From: an uncultured Lacibacter sp.
GTDB lineage: Bacteria; Bacteroidota; Bacteroidia; Chitinophagales; Chitinophagaceae
Direction: 5' to 3'
DNA length: 18,469 bases
Assembly: GCF_946479605.1 (NCBI RefSeq)
Contig: NZ_CAMLGT010000042.1
Location: 1 to 18,469 of the forward strand
Shown here one piece after another: positions 7,177-15,253 of this stretch (position 1 is its first letter; the number at the start of each line of letters is the position of its first letter). The notes below the pieces were generated by a model. It searched no databases, was not told the origin of the DNA, and worked only from the letters and a program-made list of their open reading frames with translations. The translations under genes were made by a program, and so were the position numbers.

Positions 7177-7413
7177 TTATTCTTTTGGTTTTTTCATGAT
7201 GGCGTAAATCTCAATGATCAAACCAGCAATGATCAGGATCGGAGCAAGAGTAATGCGGCGGAAGCTGTACACTTCATCTTTATTGAATACATTTGGATCG
7301 GCACTTTTGCCACCAATCATCAGCAGCAAACCGGCAATAATTACAGCTGCACCAATCAACATCCACTTGTAGTTTTCTTTGGTAAAGATGCTGGCTATTC
7401 TTTTTTGGCTCAT
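7177..7413 (-). CDS. DUF3098 family small membrane protein
   Basis: This 78-residue protein has a short basic N-terminus and two hydrophobic helices, near residues 17-35 and 54-73, joined by a polar loop (GKSADPNVFNKDEVYSFRR). Size, the KWMLIGAAVIIAG helix and its place directly after ftsX identify DUF3098, a Bacteroidota family found in an ftsX / DUF3098 / uppP neighbourhood. Function is unknown; the context suggests a role with FtsX in the division or envelope machinery, which is inference. ATG 7413 (MSQKRIASIFTKENYKW) is the natural start. The longer reading from 7473 would run through the 7-bp repeat region. A strong terminator follows. Confidence 0.9.
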   Translation of the reverse strand: MSQKRIASIFTKENYKWMLIGAAVIIAGLLLMIGGKSADPNVFNKDEVYSFRRITLAPILIIAGLIIEIYAIMKKPKE

Positions 7414-7451
7414 AGTCTTATTTTGAGGGGTGCAATATAAGGATTTTGGGG

Positions 7452-7482
7452 TAGTTGATGGCTCATGGTTCATAGTTCATGG
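7452..7482 (+). repeat. 7-bp tandem array, left half of an inverted pair (array D1)
   Basis: The units are TAGTTGA, TGGCTCA, TGGTTCA and TAGTTCA plus a partial TGG, consensus TRGTTCA. It lies between DUF3098 and ftsX and is the inverted partner of the array at 7506-7533. CATGGTTCATAG (7464-7475) is an exact reverse complement of 7503-7514. Confidence 0.7.
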
Positions 7483-7505
7483 AAAAATCAAAGGCGGTCT
7501 TTCTA

Positions 7506-7533
7506 TGAACCATGAACTATTAACCATGAACTA
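7506..7533 (-). repeat. 7-bp tandem array, right half of an inverted pair (array D2)
   Basis: On the plus strand the units read TGAACCA, TGAACTA, TTAACCA and TGAACTA, that is TRGTTCA units on the minus strand. The last unit contains the ftsX stop codon (TAG on the minus strand, 7533-7531). With array D1 it can fold into a stem of 12 bp or more in several registers, around a loop of about 27 bases, in the ftsX-DUF3098 transcript. Confidence 0.7.
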
Positions 7534-8409
7534 ATAAAGCTCATCCAGTTTCATCCGTAAATACTTCATTACACTGCGGTGGGTGCTGTACAGCGAAATA
7601 CCCACGCCAATAGCAATGATAGACCCGAACAGGATCAGGTAAATTTTTGGATCACGCAGGGCCTTCATATCGGGAATATAGCTTTCTGCCCATGTTATTA
7701 CTGCCCAGATAGCTGCAATGGCAATACCGGAACTGATAAGACCATTTACAATGGCCCGTATATTCATTGGCCGGGCTATAAAACTTCGGGTAGCGCCCAC
7801 CATCTGCATGGTTTTAATGAGGAAACGGTTACTGAACATGGCCAGGCGGATGGTCGTATCAATGGATACAATCACAATGGCACTCAGCAGTATGGCAACA
7901 ATAAGTAGCACAATACCCACTTTTCTTGCCCGGTCGTTGAGCGTGGTTACAAGTGCTTTGGGATATTGCACTTCGCTGATCACACCGGGAAACTTGGTCA
8001 TCAGGTCAGCTGTAATTTTATCGAGGCTATCCTTTTGTACGTATTCGGCATGTGCAAAAAAGTCAATGCTTTCCGGCAGGGGATTTTCGTCCAGGATCTT
8101 GTCCCAGCTTTCGTTACCGTCTTTATTGTAGATCTCTTTGGCCATTTCTTTGTTGATATAGGCCGAAGATTTTACATAAGGTTGTGCAGCCACATAAGCT
8201 GTTAAACTATCGATCGATTTTTTATTGGTGGTGCTGAGCCATGCATGAAACTGGATATTTTCACGCAGGGTAGTGCCCACTTTCTGAAAATTTAAGAAGA
8301 TCCACCCTAAAATACCGAGGATGAAGAGCACCAGTGCCACACCAATAATACTGTAGAGGTACGATGGTTTGGATCGTTTCATTGATGCTTTGTTCGGTTG
8401 TTGCGCCAT
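7531..8409 (-). CDS. ftsX: Cell division protein FtsX (ABC transporter permease-like)
   Basis: This 292-residue inner-membrane protein has the FtsX layout: a cytosolic basic N-terminus, one helix near 17-39, a periplasmic domain of about 125 residues, then three helices in the C-terminal half. TMQMVGATRSFIARP before the third helix is the conserved permease stretch (l-V-G-A-s-x-x-F-I). FtsX pairs with the ATPase FtsE at the divisome and activates peptidoglycan hydrolases through its periplasmic domain. ftsE is not next to it here, so the partner is encoded elsewhere. The ATG at 8409 lies about 55 bases downstream of a well-matched promoter. It is first in the minus-strand block, followed by DUF3098. 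The TAG stop is the last base triplet of the repeat array D2. Confidence 0.95.
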   Translation of the reverse strand: MAQQPNKASMKRSKPSYLYSIIGVALVLFILGILGWIFLNFQKVGTTLRENIQFHAWLSTTNKKSIDSLTAYVAAQPYVKSSAYINKEMAKEIYNKDGNESWDKILDENPLPESIDFFAHAEYVQKDSLDKITADLMTKFPGVISEVQYPKALVTTLNDRARKVGIVLLIVAILLSAIVIVSIDTTIRLAMFSNRFLIKTMQMVGATRSFIARPMNIRAIVNGLISSGIAIAAIWAVITWAESYIPDMKALRDPKIYLILFGSIIAIGVGISLYSTHRSVMKYLRMKLDELY

Positions 8410-8458
8410 GCCGTGTTGATTTAATGTAAGTTCGGAAAAAAGGAAAGTCCTGCCCTAC

Positions 8459-8504
8459 ACAGGATGTGGGCAAATTTAGCAGAAAACTCCTGCCCAAACC
8501 CTGT
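8459..8504. promoter_or_regulatory. Imperfect dyad over the ftsX promoter
   Basis: The left arm 8459-8472 (ACAGG-atg-TGGGCA) and right arm 8491-8504 (TGCCCA-aac-CCTGT) are reverse complements at 12 of 14 positions, with an 18-base spacer. The arms cover the -33 and -7 boxes of the ftsX promoter. A direct repeat TCCTGCCC occurs at 8448-8455 and 8488-8495. This looks like a DNA-level operator, but the binding protein is unknown. Confidence 0.5.
8471..8498 (-). promoter_or_regulatory. Predicted ftsX promoter (Bacteroidota type)
   Basis: On the minus strand TTTG (8498-8495) is followed after 16 bases by TAAATTTG (8478-8471), a full match to the Bacteroidota -7 consensus TAnnTTTG with a -33 TTTG. 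Transcription would begin near 8464, giving a leader of about 55 bases before the ftsX ATG. The spacing is one base shorter than the usual range. Confidence 0.6.
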
Positions 8505-8510
8505 AATCCT

Positions 8511-8534
8511 TAATTTTGTTGCCCGTTAAACGGG
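8511..8534 (+). promoter_or_regulatory. Predicted leuS -7 box and adjoining palindrome
   Basis: TAATTTTG (8511-8518) matches the TAnnTTTG -7 consensus; I find no TTTG at the proper -33 distance. Transcription would begin near 8525, inside the palindrome CCCGTT-A-AACGGG (8522-8534). The one-base centre is too tight for an RNA hairpin loop, so the palindrome is more likely a protein site. Confidence 0.4.
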
Positions 8535-8780
8535 TGTGTGCAGCACTTATTTTACGGGCGATGCAGAAATGCTGCGTGAAGAAGTTTTTTTAAGTCTTCT
8601 TTCACAGCTTTGTCAACATTCCTTGCATTTGATGATTAGGTGTATGGTTTGTGTGCTTCAGGTGCAATGCATAAAGGGAAAAGAAGATGAAGGGTGCATG
8701 ACAGATGCAGTGAGTGACACAACAACAGCTCAACAGAATTAACAACGTCGATTACAAATAAAAACTAACCGGAACGGTAC
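8525..8780 (+). promoter_or_regulatory. Long leuS leader with hairpin
   Basis: Together with the promoter area this fills the 371-base gap between ftsX and leuS. A bulged hairpin pairs 8571-8584 with 8596-8608 (GCUG, UGAA and GAAG blocks, 12 pairs in all) around a U-rich loop. A smaller competing hairpin GCAG-aaatg-CTGC sits at 8563-8575 and cannot form at the same time. A leucine-rich small ORF spans the region. I see no T-box signature, no known riboswitch and no terminator with a T-run before leuS. Confidence 0.35.
8569..8742 (+). other. Leucine-rich small ORF in the leuS leader (possible leader peptide)
   Basis: An ATG at 8569 opens 57 codons ending in TAA at 8740-8742, 38 bases before leuS. 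Seven of the first 21 residues are leucine (positions 2, 8, 10, 11, 14, 19 and 21), four of them CTG or CTT codons clustered over the leader hairpin. The rest is Cys- and Thr-rich with no recognisable domain. There is no clear Shine-Dalgarno, and expression is unproven. It could be chance reading through T-rich leader sequence. Confidence 0.25.
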
Positions 8781-11549
8781 ATGGAATATAAGTTCAGAGA
8801 GATTGAGAAGAAATGGCAAAAGCAATGGATTGACACAAAAGCCTACAGCGTTTCAAACAGCAGTAGCAAACCTAAGTTTTATGTGTTGGATATGTTTCCG
8901 TACCCCAGTGGTGCAGGATTGCATGTAGGTCATCCGCTGGGTTATATTGCCAGCGATATTTACAGCCGCTTTAAACGACTGAAAGGTTTCAATGTATTGC
9001 ACCCGATGGGTTACGATGCATTTGGTTTACCGGCCGAGCAATATGCGATTGAGCATGGTGTGCATCCTGCAGTAAGTACCGATGCAAACATTGCCAACTT
9101 CCGCCGGCAGTTGGATAATATCGGTTTCTGTTACGATTGGGAGCGTGAAGTACGTACCTGCGATCCCGGTTATTACAAATGGACACAGTGGATTTTTTTA
9201 CAACTCTTCAATAGTTTTTACAACCGCATTACCAACAAAGCTGAAAAAATTGATGTGTTGATTGCATCGTTTGAAGCAGAAGGTTCTGCAACTCACGGCT
9301 ACCGGCTCACGACTGCCGGCTTTACCGCAGACGAATGGAAAGGATATGATGATGCAACCAAACAAAGCATACTCATGGACTATCGCCTGGCTTATTGCGG
9401 TTATGGCGAAGTAAACTGGTGCGAAGCATTGGGTACCGTATTGGCCAATGATGAAGTGGTGAATGGTGTAAGTGAGCGTGGCGGACATCCGGTGGTGAAA
9501 AAGAAATTACGTCAGTGGTATTTGCGTATTACAGAATATGCCGATCGTTTATTGGAAGGATTGGAGCGTATTGAATTCAGCGAAAGCATGAAGGAAATGC
9601 AAACCAACTGGATTGGTAAAAGCAGTGGTGCTGAGATCGATTTTGCAATCAAAGGTCACAGTCAAAAACTCACGGTATACACTACAAGACCTGATACCAT
9701 TTTCGGTGTTGACTTTATGGTGATTGCTCCTGAATTGGATTTGGTTGATCAGATAAAATCGGCCGAACAAACAACTGCAGTGGATGAATATATTGCTTAT
9801 GTAAAGAGTAGAAGTGAGCGTGAGCGTCAGGCGGAGAAAAAAATCAGCGGTGTGTTTACCGGTGCATATGCTGTAAATCCATTCGATGGCAGAGAAATTC
9901 CGATCTGGATTTCTGAATATGTATTGGCGGGTTATGGTACCGGTGCTATCATGGCGGTGCCTTGCGGCGATGAACGTGATTTCAAATTTGCAAAGCATTT
10001 TAATATTCCTATCACTAACATTATCGGCAAGCATTTCAATGGCGAAGAAGCCAATGCAACTAAGGATGCTGTTTTAGAAAACAGTGGTTTCTTAAACGGC
10101 ACACCTATGCGTGAAGCCAGTGAAATAGTAATTAGCAAATTGGAGGAATTAGGAATTGGTGTACGCAAAGTGAATTACAAAATGCGTGATGCAGCGTTCA
10201 GCCGTCAGCGTTATTGGGGCGAACCATTCCCTATACAATGGAAGAATGGTACAGCTTATCCATTAAGCGAAACCGAATTACCATTGTTGTTACCCGAAGT
10301 AGATAGTTACAGTCCCGGCCCCGAAGGTGAAGGTCCGTTGGCCAATATTCCTGAGTGGGTGGCGAAAGAATTGGAGACGAATACGATGCCTGGTTATGCA
10401 GGGTCTTCGTGGTATTTCTTACGCTACATGGATCCGAAGAATGAAAACGCATTCTGCGACCGTGCTGTAAGTGATTACTGGAACCAGGTTGATTTATACA
10501 TTGGTGGTACCGAACATGCGGTAGGTCATTTATTGTACAGCCGCATGTGGACGAAAGCCTTGTACGATCTCGGATACATTGGTTTTGATGAGCCGTTTAA
10601 GAAGCTGGTAAATCAAGGGATGATACAGGGGTCTTCACGTTTTGTATATCGCATCAATGGAACAAGCACATTTGTATCCAAAGGATTGTTGAAGAGTGAT
10701 GAAGAATTCGAGGGAAAGAAATTAGATAAGTTACATGTGGATGTAAACTTTGTTGATGGCTATGAATTAGATGTGGAAGCATTTAAGAAATGGCGCAACA
10801 ACGAACATGCAGGTGCTGAATTTATTTTAGAAAATGATAAATATATCTGCGGCTCTGAAGTAGAGAAAATGAGTAAGAGCAAGTTCAACACGGTTAACCC
10901 AGATGATTTGGTAAATAAATATGGTGCAGATACATTCCGCATGTACGAGATGTTCCTTGGTCCGGTTGAGATCAGCAAGCCCTGGGATACAAAAGGGATC
11001 GAAGGTGTGCACCGCTTCCTTAAAAAACTCTGGCGTTTGTTCTATGATGATCTGAAAGGTCAGCTGTGGAATAACGACAAAGCAACGGATGCTGAGTTGA
11101 AAGTGTTGCACAAGACGATTAAGAAAATTGAAGATGATACCGAGCGCTTCAGCTTCAACACCGGTGTAAGTACATTCATGATCGCTGTAAACGAACTCAG
11201 CGATTTGAAATGTCACAAGAAAGAAATACTCGAACAGTTGCTCATTCTCTTAACACCATATGCACCACATGTAAGTGAAGAGTTGTGGAGTCTGTTGGGC
11301 AACAGTGGTTCTATCCTCGATGCATCCTTCCCGAAATTTGAAGCGAAGTATGTAACCGAATCAACCAAAGATTACCCGGTTGCCATTAACGGTAAAACAA
11401 GAACGGAGTTGACGCTTGATTTGAGTATTACACAACAGGAAGTAGAAGCTATTGTACTGGCCAACGAAGTAGTGCAGAAATGGCTCGAAGGCAAACAGCC
11501 GAAGAAGATCATATATGTGAAGAATAAAATGATCAATGTAGTGATATAA
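8781..11549 (+). CDS. leuS: Leucine--tRNA ligase (LeuRS)
   Basis: LeuRS charges tRNA-Leu with leucine in the cytosol and removes mischarged amino acids. The 922-residue product is full length. The class I signatures are present: His48-Val-Gly-His51 (HIGH equivalent) in PSGAGLHVGHPLGY, and Lys696-Met-Ser-Lys-Ser700 (KMSKS). The CP1 editing domain shows the Thr-rich TTRPDT at 301-306 and GTGAIMAVPCGDERD at 386-400, with the conserved editing aspartate at its end. The C-terminal part has the anticodon-binding helices (residues about 750-870) and the short C-terminal domain (AINGKTRTEL to the end). ATG 8781 starts the normal MEYKFREIEKKWQKQW N-terminus. It is read away from ftsX behind a long leader and is followed 46 bases later by a small lipoprotein gene. 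Confidence 0.98.
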   Translation: MEYKFREIEKKWQKQWIDTKAYSVSNSSSKPKFYVLDMFPYPSGAGLHVGHPLGYIASDIYSRFKRLKGFNVLHPMGYDAFGLPAEQYAIEHGVHPAVSTDANIANFRRQLDNIGFCYDWEREVRTCDPGYYKWTQWIFLQLFNSFYNRITNKAEKIDVLIASFEAEGSATHGYRLTTAGFTADEWKGYDDATKQSILMDYRLAYCGYGEVNWCEALGTVLANDEVVNGVSERGGHPVVKKKLRQWYLRITEYADRLLEGLERIEFSESMKEMQTNWIGKSSGAEIDFAIKGHSQKLTVYTTRPDTIFGVDFMVIAPELDLVDQIKSAEQTTAVDEYIAYVKSRSERERQAEKKISGVFTGAYAVNPFDGREIPIWISEYVLAGYGTGAIMAVPCGDERDFKFAKHFNIPITNIIGKHFNGEEANATKDAVLENSGFLNGTPMREASEIVISKLEELGIGVRKVNYKMRDAAFSRQRYWGEPFPIQWKNGTAYPLSETELPLLLPEVDSYSPGPEGEGPLANIPEWVAKELETNTMPGYAGSSWYFLRYMDPKNENAFCDRAVSDYWNQVDLYIGGTEHAVGHLLYSRMWTKALYDLGYIGFDEPFKKLVNQGMIQGSSRFVYRINGTSTFVSKGLLKSDEEFEGKKLDKLHVDVNFVDGYELDVEAFKKWRNNEHAGAEFILENDKYICGSEVEKMSKSKFNTVNPDDLVNKYGADTFRMYEMFLGPVEISKPWDTKGIEGVHRFLKKLWRLFYDDLKGQLWNNDKATDAELKVLHKTIKKIEDDTERFSFNTGVSTFMIAVNELSDLKCHKKEILEQLLILLTPYAPHVSEELWSLLGNSGSILDASFPKFEAKYVTESTKDYPVAINGKTRTELTLDLSITQQEVEAIVLANEVVQKWLEGKQPKKIIYVKNKMINVVI

Positions 11550-11595
11550 ATTATTGCGGACATTCCCGCATCATCTCTAAACTCAAAAAAACAGA

Positions 11596-12015
11596 ATGAA
11601 GAAATTAGCAATTATTGCACTTGTAGCATTTACAGCCTGTGCAGAAAAAAATCCGAACAACAACGAACCCTTTGTAAAAGAACGTGCAACCATTAATCCT
11701 GCACCGGTGAAGGAATATATTGCCGGAGGTGATACAGCACAGTTTAAAGTACAGTTGTTTGAGCAAAAAGAGTCGCTCAATTACGAGGTAAAGTTTTCCT
11801 ATAAAGATGCCAGCAGTGAAAAGATCTTCACCTTGCCAAATATGGGCATTATGCCAAAGCCTGAGTTGAAGAAAGGTGCTGATGATCTTTCCTGCATCAT
11901 TGGTTTTTATGATGCCGACAGTACATTCATGGAATACCGTTTGGTAAAGGTAGAGAACGGATCATTGTTCTACCGTCACCTGAAAGAATACCAGGTAGAA
12001 GCGCCGAAGAAGTAG
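11596..12015 (+). CDS. Small predicted lipoprotein
   Basis: This 139-residue protein begins with a lipoprotein signal peptide: MKK, a hydrophobic core and a lipobox-like FTAC with Cys15 as the lipidated residue. Phe at -3 departs from the strict lipobox but is seen in Bacteroidota. After Cys15 comes AEKNPNNNEP, not a clear run of acids for surface export, so the final location is open. The mature part is charged, beta-rich by pattern, and contains no further cysteine except one in DDLSCIIGF. I do not recognise the family. It lies 46 bases after leuS, with a small TGCGG/CCGCA hairpin at 11555-11570 between them, and is followed by a strong terminator. It probably shares the leuS transcript. 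Confidence 0.85.
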   Translation: MKKLAIIALVAFTACAEKNPNNNEPFVKERATINPAPVKEYIAGGDTAQFKVQLFEQKESLNYEVKFSYKDASSEKIFTLPNMGIMPKPELKKGADDLSCIIGFYDADSTFMEYRLVKVENGSLFYRHLKEYQVEAPKK

Positions 12016-12037
12016 TACAGTTGATACAATGATATGG

Positions 12038-12087
12038 AAGGTTGATGAAAGGTTTTTCACCATTCATCAACCTTTCTTTATTTCGGG
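12038..12087 (+). terminator. Intrinsic terminator after the leuS-lipoprotein pair
   Basis: AAGGTTGATGAA (12038-12049) and TTCATCAACCTT (12063-12074) form a perfect 12-bp stem, with an inner GG/CC pair possible in the loop. A T-rich tail (12073-12087) follows. It starts 23 bases after the lipoprotein stop. It also argues against reading the next gene from an in-frame ATG at 12029. Confidence 0.85.
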
Positions 12088-12127
12088 AGGAAGAGTTTTG
12101 TATTTTCCAACGATAAAATCATCAAAT

Positions 12128-15100
12128 ATGAAACAATTGTTTTCATTTGTATTCTTAAGCCTTATCGCAAGTATTACCGTTGCACAAAGCAACACCCACT
12201 TTCTATCAAATCCCACACTCAGCCCCGATGGACAAACCGTTGTGTTTGCATTTGAAGGCGATCTGTGGAAAGCAAACATCAACGATTTACAGGCAACCCG
12301 CATCACCGCCATGCAGGGCTACGAAACATCGCCACGTATTTCACCGGACGGTAAGTGGATTGCATTTACCGGCAGACAATACGGTAATGCTGATGTGTTT
12401 GTGATGCCAATTAATGGAGGCGAAGTAAAGCAAATAACTTTTCACAGTGGTAACGATGAAGTAACAAGCTGGAGCTGGGACAGTAAAAGTATTTATTTCA
12501 ACAGCGGGCGTGCAGGACAGGTAGCCGGTTTTAAAGTGGCTGCAACAGGTGGTACACCGCAGCGCATCTTCGGTAGTTATTTTTTCCAGTACGATCATAA
12601 CCTGGTTGAGCATCCCACAACCGGCGAGATTTTTTTTAACGATACATGGGAAAGTGTCAGTCAATCGCAACGTAAACGTTACAAAGGTCCATTCAACCCC
12701 GACATTCAATCGTATAATTTCAAAACCAAACAGCATAAAAAATACACAACCTGGGAAGGAAAAGATTTTGCTGCCACCATTGATAAAAGCGGAAATGTGT
12801 TTTTTATTTCTGATGAAAACAATGGTGAATACAACCTGTACACTCTTGATGCTGGAAAGAAAAAGGCATTGACCCGTTTTGCGTCTTCCATCAAAACACC
12901 ACAGGTGAATGCAAACGGTGGTAAAGTGGTGTTTGAAAAAGATTACCAGTTGTGGTTGTACGATGTAAAAGCAGATAAAGAGACCAGGTTGAATATTTCA
13001 ATAGTTCGTAATCATGTATTGCCCAAAGAAAAAGATTATGAAGTGCGTGGAAATATTTCTGCATTCGATGTATCGCCTGATGCAAAGAAATATGCGTTTG
13101 TGGTACGAGGTGAATTGTTTGTAAGTGATGTGGATGGAAAGTTTGTACAGCAGATCAAACGTGGTTCGGCAGAGCGTGTGCGTGAAGTACGCTGGATGAG
13201 TGATAATAAAACACTGCTATTTACACAAACAGCGGATGGTTATACCAACCTGTTTACCATTCGTGCCGACAGCAGTGCCGCTCCTAAGCAGTTAACCAAT
13301 GATAAACAGAATAACCGCAGCATGGTAGTAAATAAAAAGCGTACCATGCTTGTGTATTTAAGTGGAAGAAACGAAGTGCGCCTGCTCGACTTAAAAACAC
13401 TGCAAAGCAAGACCATTGTAAAAGATGAGTTATGGGCTTTTCAAAACAGCGATCCCGGTTTTTCGCCCAACGATGAATATGTTGTGTTTACTGCACGCCG
13501 CAATTTTGAAGAAGATATTTTGGTGCATCATATCAAGAATAACAAAACCATCAATCTCACCAACAGCGGCGTAACGGAAAACAGCCCTGTATGGTCGCCC
13601 GATGGAAAGTATATTTATTTTGTTTCGCAGCGGTTAAAACCTTCATATCCGTTTGGCATGGCCAACGCAAAAGTGTATCGTGTAGCATTGGAGAAAATGG
13701 ATGAACCCTACCGTTTAGATAAATACAACGAATTGTTCAAAGAAGAAAAGAAAGATGCGAAAGGGGCAAATGCAGATTCGGGTAAAGTGATCAACATTGA
13801 TACGGATCTGATCATGGAGCGGCTGGAGCAGATCGGGCCTTCGTTTGGCACACAGTATCTCATCAACGTTTTTCAGAAAGGAGAGAAAACAACAGTGCTG
13901 TATGCAAGTAATCATGGTGAAGGGCGATACGCCGTTTGGAAAACAGTGCTTGAGCCATTTGAATCAGCAAAAACGGATAAGATTGCCGGCACTGATAATT
14001 CAGGCGGATTGGATATCATTGAGGTGAATGATAAATATTTCGGGTTGGGTAATGGTACCATCAACAAACTGAATCTTGATGCCAATCGGATCGATCCGGT
14101 AAACATCAGTTATACTTTCCGTCGTAACCTGCAGGAAGAGTTCAGTCAGATGTTTTACGAAACATGGGCCGGAATGGAAGAAGGGTATTACGATGAAAAT
14201 TTTCACGGACTCAACTGGAAAAAAACAAAAGAGTATTACAAACAGTTTCTTCCTTACCTGAACAACCGTGCCGACTTGCGTACACTGCTCAACGATATGC
14301 TGGGTGAGCTCAATTCATCGCACCAGGGCTTTGGTACGTTTGGTGATGATGAGAATATTGCATTAACAAGTGCAACAATGGAAACAGGTATCATCTTCGA
14401 AAATGATGATCCGTATAAAGTAAAATACATTGTAAAGCGTTCAGCTGCAGATCGCAAGACTATTGATATTAAGCCCGGTGATGTATTGGTGAAAGTAAAC
14501 GATGAAGCAGTTGATGTAAACAAAGACCGTAATGCCTATTTCACACTTCCATCACGTGACAGAGAACTGAAGCTCACGTTTAAGCGTGGTGCAGAAATGG
14601 TGCAGGTGAAAATTCATCCGCAAGCAACTTTGTTTAATAACCTGTACGACGAATGGGTTGATAACAACCAGAAACGTGTGGATGAAAAAAGTAAAGGACG
14701 CATTGCTTATGGTTATATGAAGAACATGGGCACTGGTGAACTGGAACAGTTTATTAATGATATGACACAGGAACTGTCAACAAAAGATGCACTCATCTTC
14801 GACTTGCGTTATAACACAGGTGGTAATGTGCATGATGAAGTGTTGAAGTTTTTAAGTCAGCGTAGTTACCTGCAATGGAAATACCGTGAAGGAAAACTGA
14901 CACCTCAATCAAACTTTGCGCCATCAGACAAACCAATCGTGTTACTCATCAATGAGCAATCGTTGAGTGATGCGGAAATGACTGCACAAGGGTTTAAAGG
15001 GCTGAAGCTGGGTAAGATCATTGGCAACGGAACCTATCGCTGGATCATCTTTACCAGTGGTATTGGTTTGGTGGATGGTTCCAGTGTGCGTATGCCGGCA

Positions 15101-15253
15101 TGGGGTTGTTATTCGCTGGAAGGAAAAGATCTGGAGATACATGGTGTTGATCCGGATATCCGCATCATCAACAGTTTTGAAGATAAACTCAACGGCAACG
15201 ATCTGCAGCTGGACAAAGCCATTGAAGAAATTCTGAAGCAGATCAAGTCGTGA
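12128..15253 (+). CDS. Tricorn-like S41 family peptidase, periplasmic
   Basis: This 1041-residue exported protein resembles the tricorn protease, a large self-assembling serine peptidase that trims oligopeptides. A signal peptide covers residues 1-19 (TVA|QS). The N-terminal two thirds is beta-propeller with TolB/PD40 repeats such as SPDGQTVVFAF, SPDGKWIAFTG and SPDGKYIYFVSQ. A PDZ-like domain lies near 750-840 (IKPGDVLVKVNDEAVD). The S41 active site can be placed by analogy with tricorn: Ser731-His732 in LNSSHQG, nucleophile Ser947 followed by Asp948 in NEQSLSDAE, and Glu1003 in LEIHGVDPD. The catalytic set therefore looks intact. I chose ATG 12128 because it starts the signal peptide; the ATG at 12029 lies before the upstream terminator. 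It is probably a single-gene unit, ending at a bidirectional terminator, with its stop codon inside the 7-bp array at 15246. Confidence 0.94.
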   Translation: MKQLFSFVFLSLIASITVAQSNTHFLSNPTLSPDGQTVVFAFEGDLWKANINDLQATRITAMQGYETSPRISPDGKWIAFTGRQYGNADVFVMPINGGEVKQITFHSGNDEVTSWSWDSKSIYFNSGRAGQVAGFKVAATGGTPQRIFGSYFFQYDHNLVEHPTTGEIFFNDTWESVSQSQRKRYKGPFNPDIQSYNFKTKQHKKYTTWEGKDFAATIDKSGNVFFISDENNGEYNLYTLDAGKKKALTRFASSIKTPQVNANGGKVVFEKDYQLWLYDVKADKETRLNISIVRNHVLPKEKDYEVRGNISAFDVSPDAKKYAFVVRGELFVSDVDGKFVQQIKRGSAERVREVRWMSDNKTLLFTQTADGYTNLFTIRADSSAAPKQLTNDKQNNRSMVVNKKRTMLVYLSGRNEVRLLDLKTLQSKTIVKDELWAFQNSDPGFSPNDEYVVFTARRNFEEDILVHHIKNNKTINLTNSGVTENSPVWSPDGKYIYFVSQRLKPSYPFGMANAKVYRVALEKMDEPYRLDKYNELFKEEKKDAKGANADSGKVINIDTDLIMERLEQIGPSFGTQYLINVFQKGEKTTVLYASNHGEGRYAVWKTVLEPFESAKTDKIAGTDNSGGLDIIEVNDKYFGLGNGTINKLNLDANRIDPVNISYTFRRNLQEEFSQMFYETWAGMEEGYYDENFHGLNWKKTKEYYKQFLPYLNNRADLRTLLNDMLGELNSSHQGFGTFGDDENIALTSATMETGIIFENDDPYKVKYIVKRSAADRKTIDIKPGDVLVKVNDEAVDVNKDRNAYFTLPSRDRELKLTFKRGAEMVQVKIHPQATLFNNLYDEWVDNNQKRVDEKSKGRIAYGYMKNMGTGELEQFINDMTQELSTKDALIFDLRYNTGGNVHDEVLKFLSQRSYLQWKYREGKLTPQSNFAPSDKPIVLLINEQSLSDAEMTAQGFKGLKLGKIIGNGTYRWIIFTSGIGLVDGSSVRMPAWGCYSLEGKDLEIHGVDPDIRIINSFEDKLNGNDLQLDKAIEEILKQIKS

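Noticed and set aside
7718..8131. 137-codon plus-strand ORF opposite ftsX
   Set aside because: Antisense shadow of a well-supported ftsX; low-complexity product with no recognisable domain.
8525..8780. T-box riboswitch ahead of leuS
   Set aside because: No T-box signature sequence and no terminator/antiterminator pair; T-boxes are not expected in Bacteroidota.
9549..10034. 161-codon minus-strand ORF inside leuS
   Set aside because: Antisense to the conserved LeuRS editing domain; no start context or family features.
10827..11216. 129-codon minus-strand ORF inside leuS
   Set aside because: Antisense shadow of the KMSKS and anticodon-binding region.
12029..12127. S41 protease extended to ATG 12029
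   Set aside because: The start precedes a strong terminator (12038-12087), and the signal peptide begins at ATG 12128.
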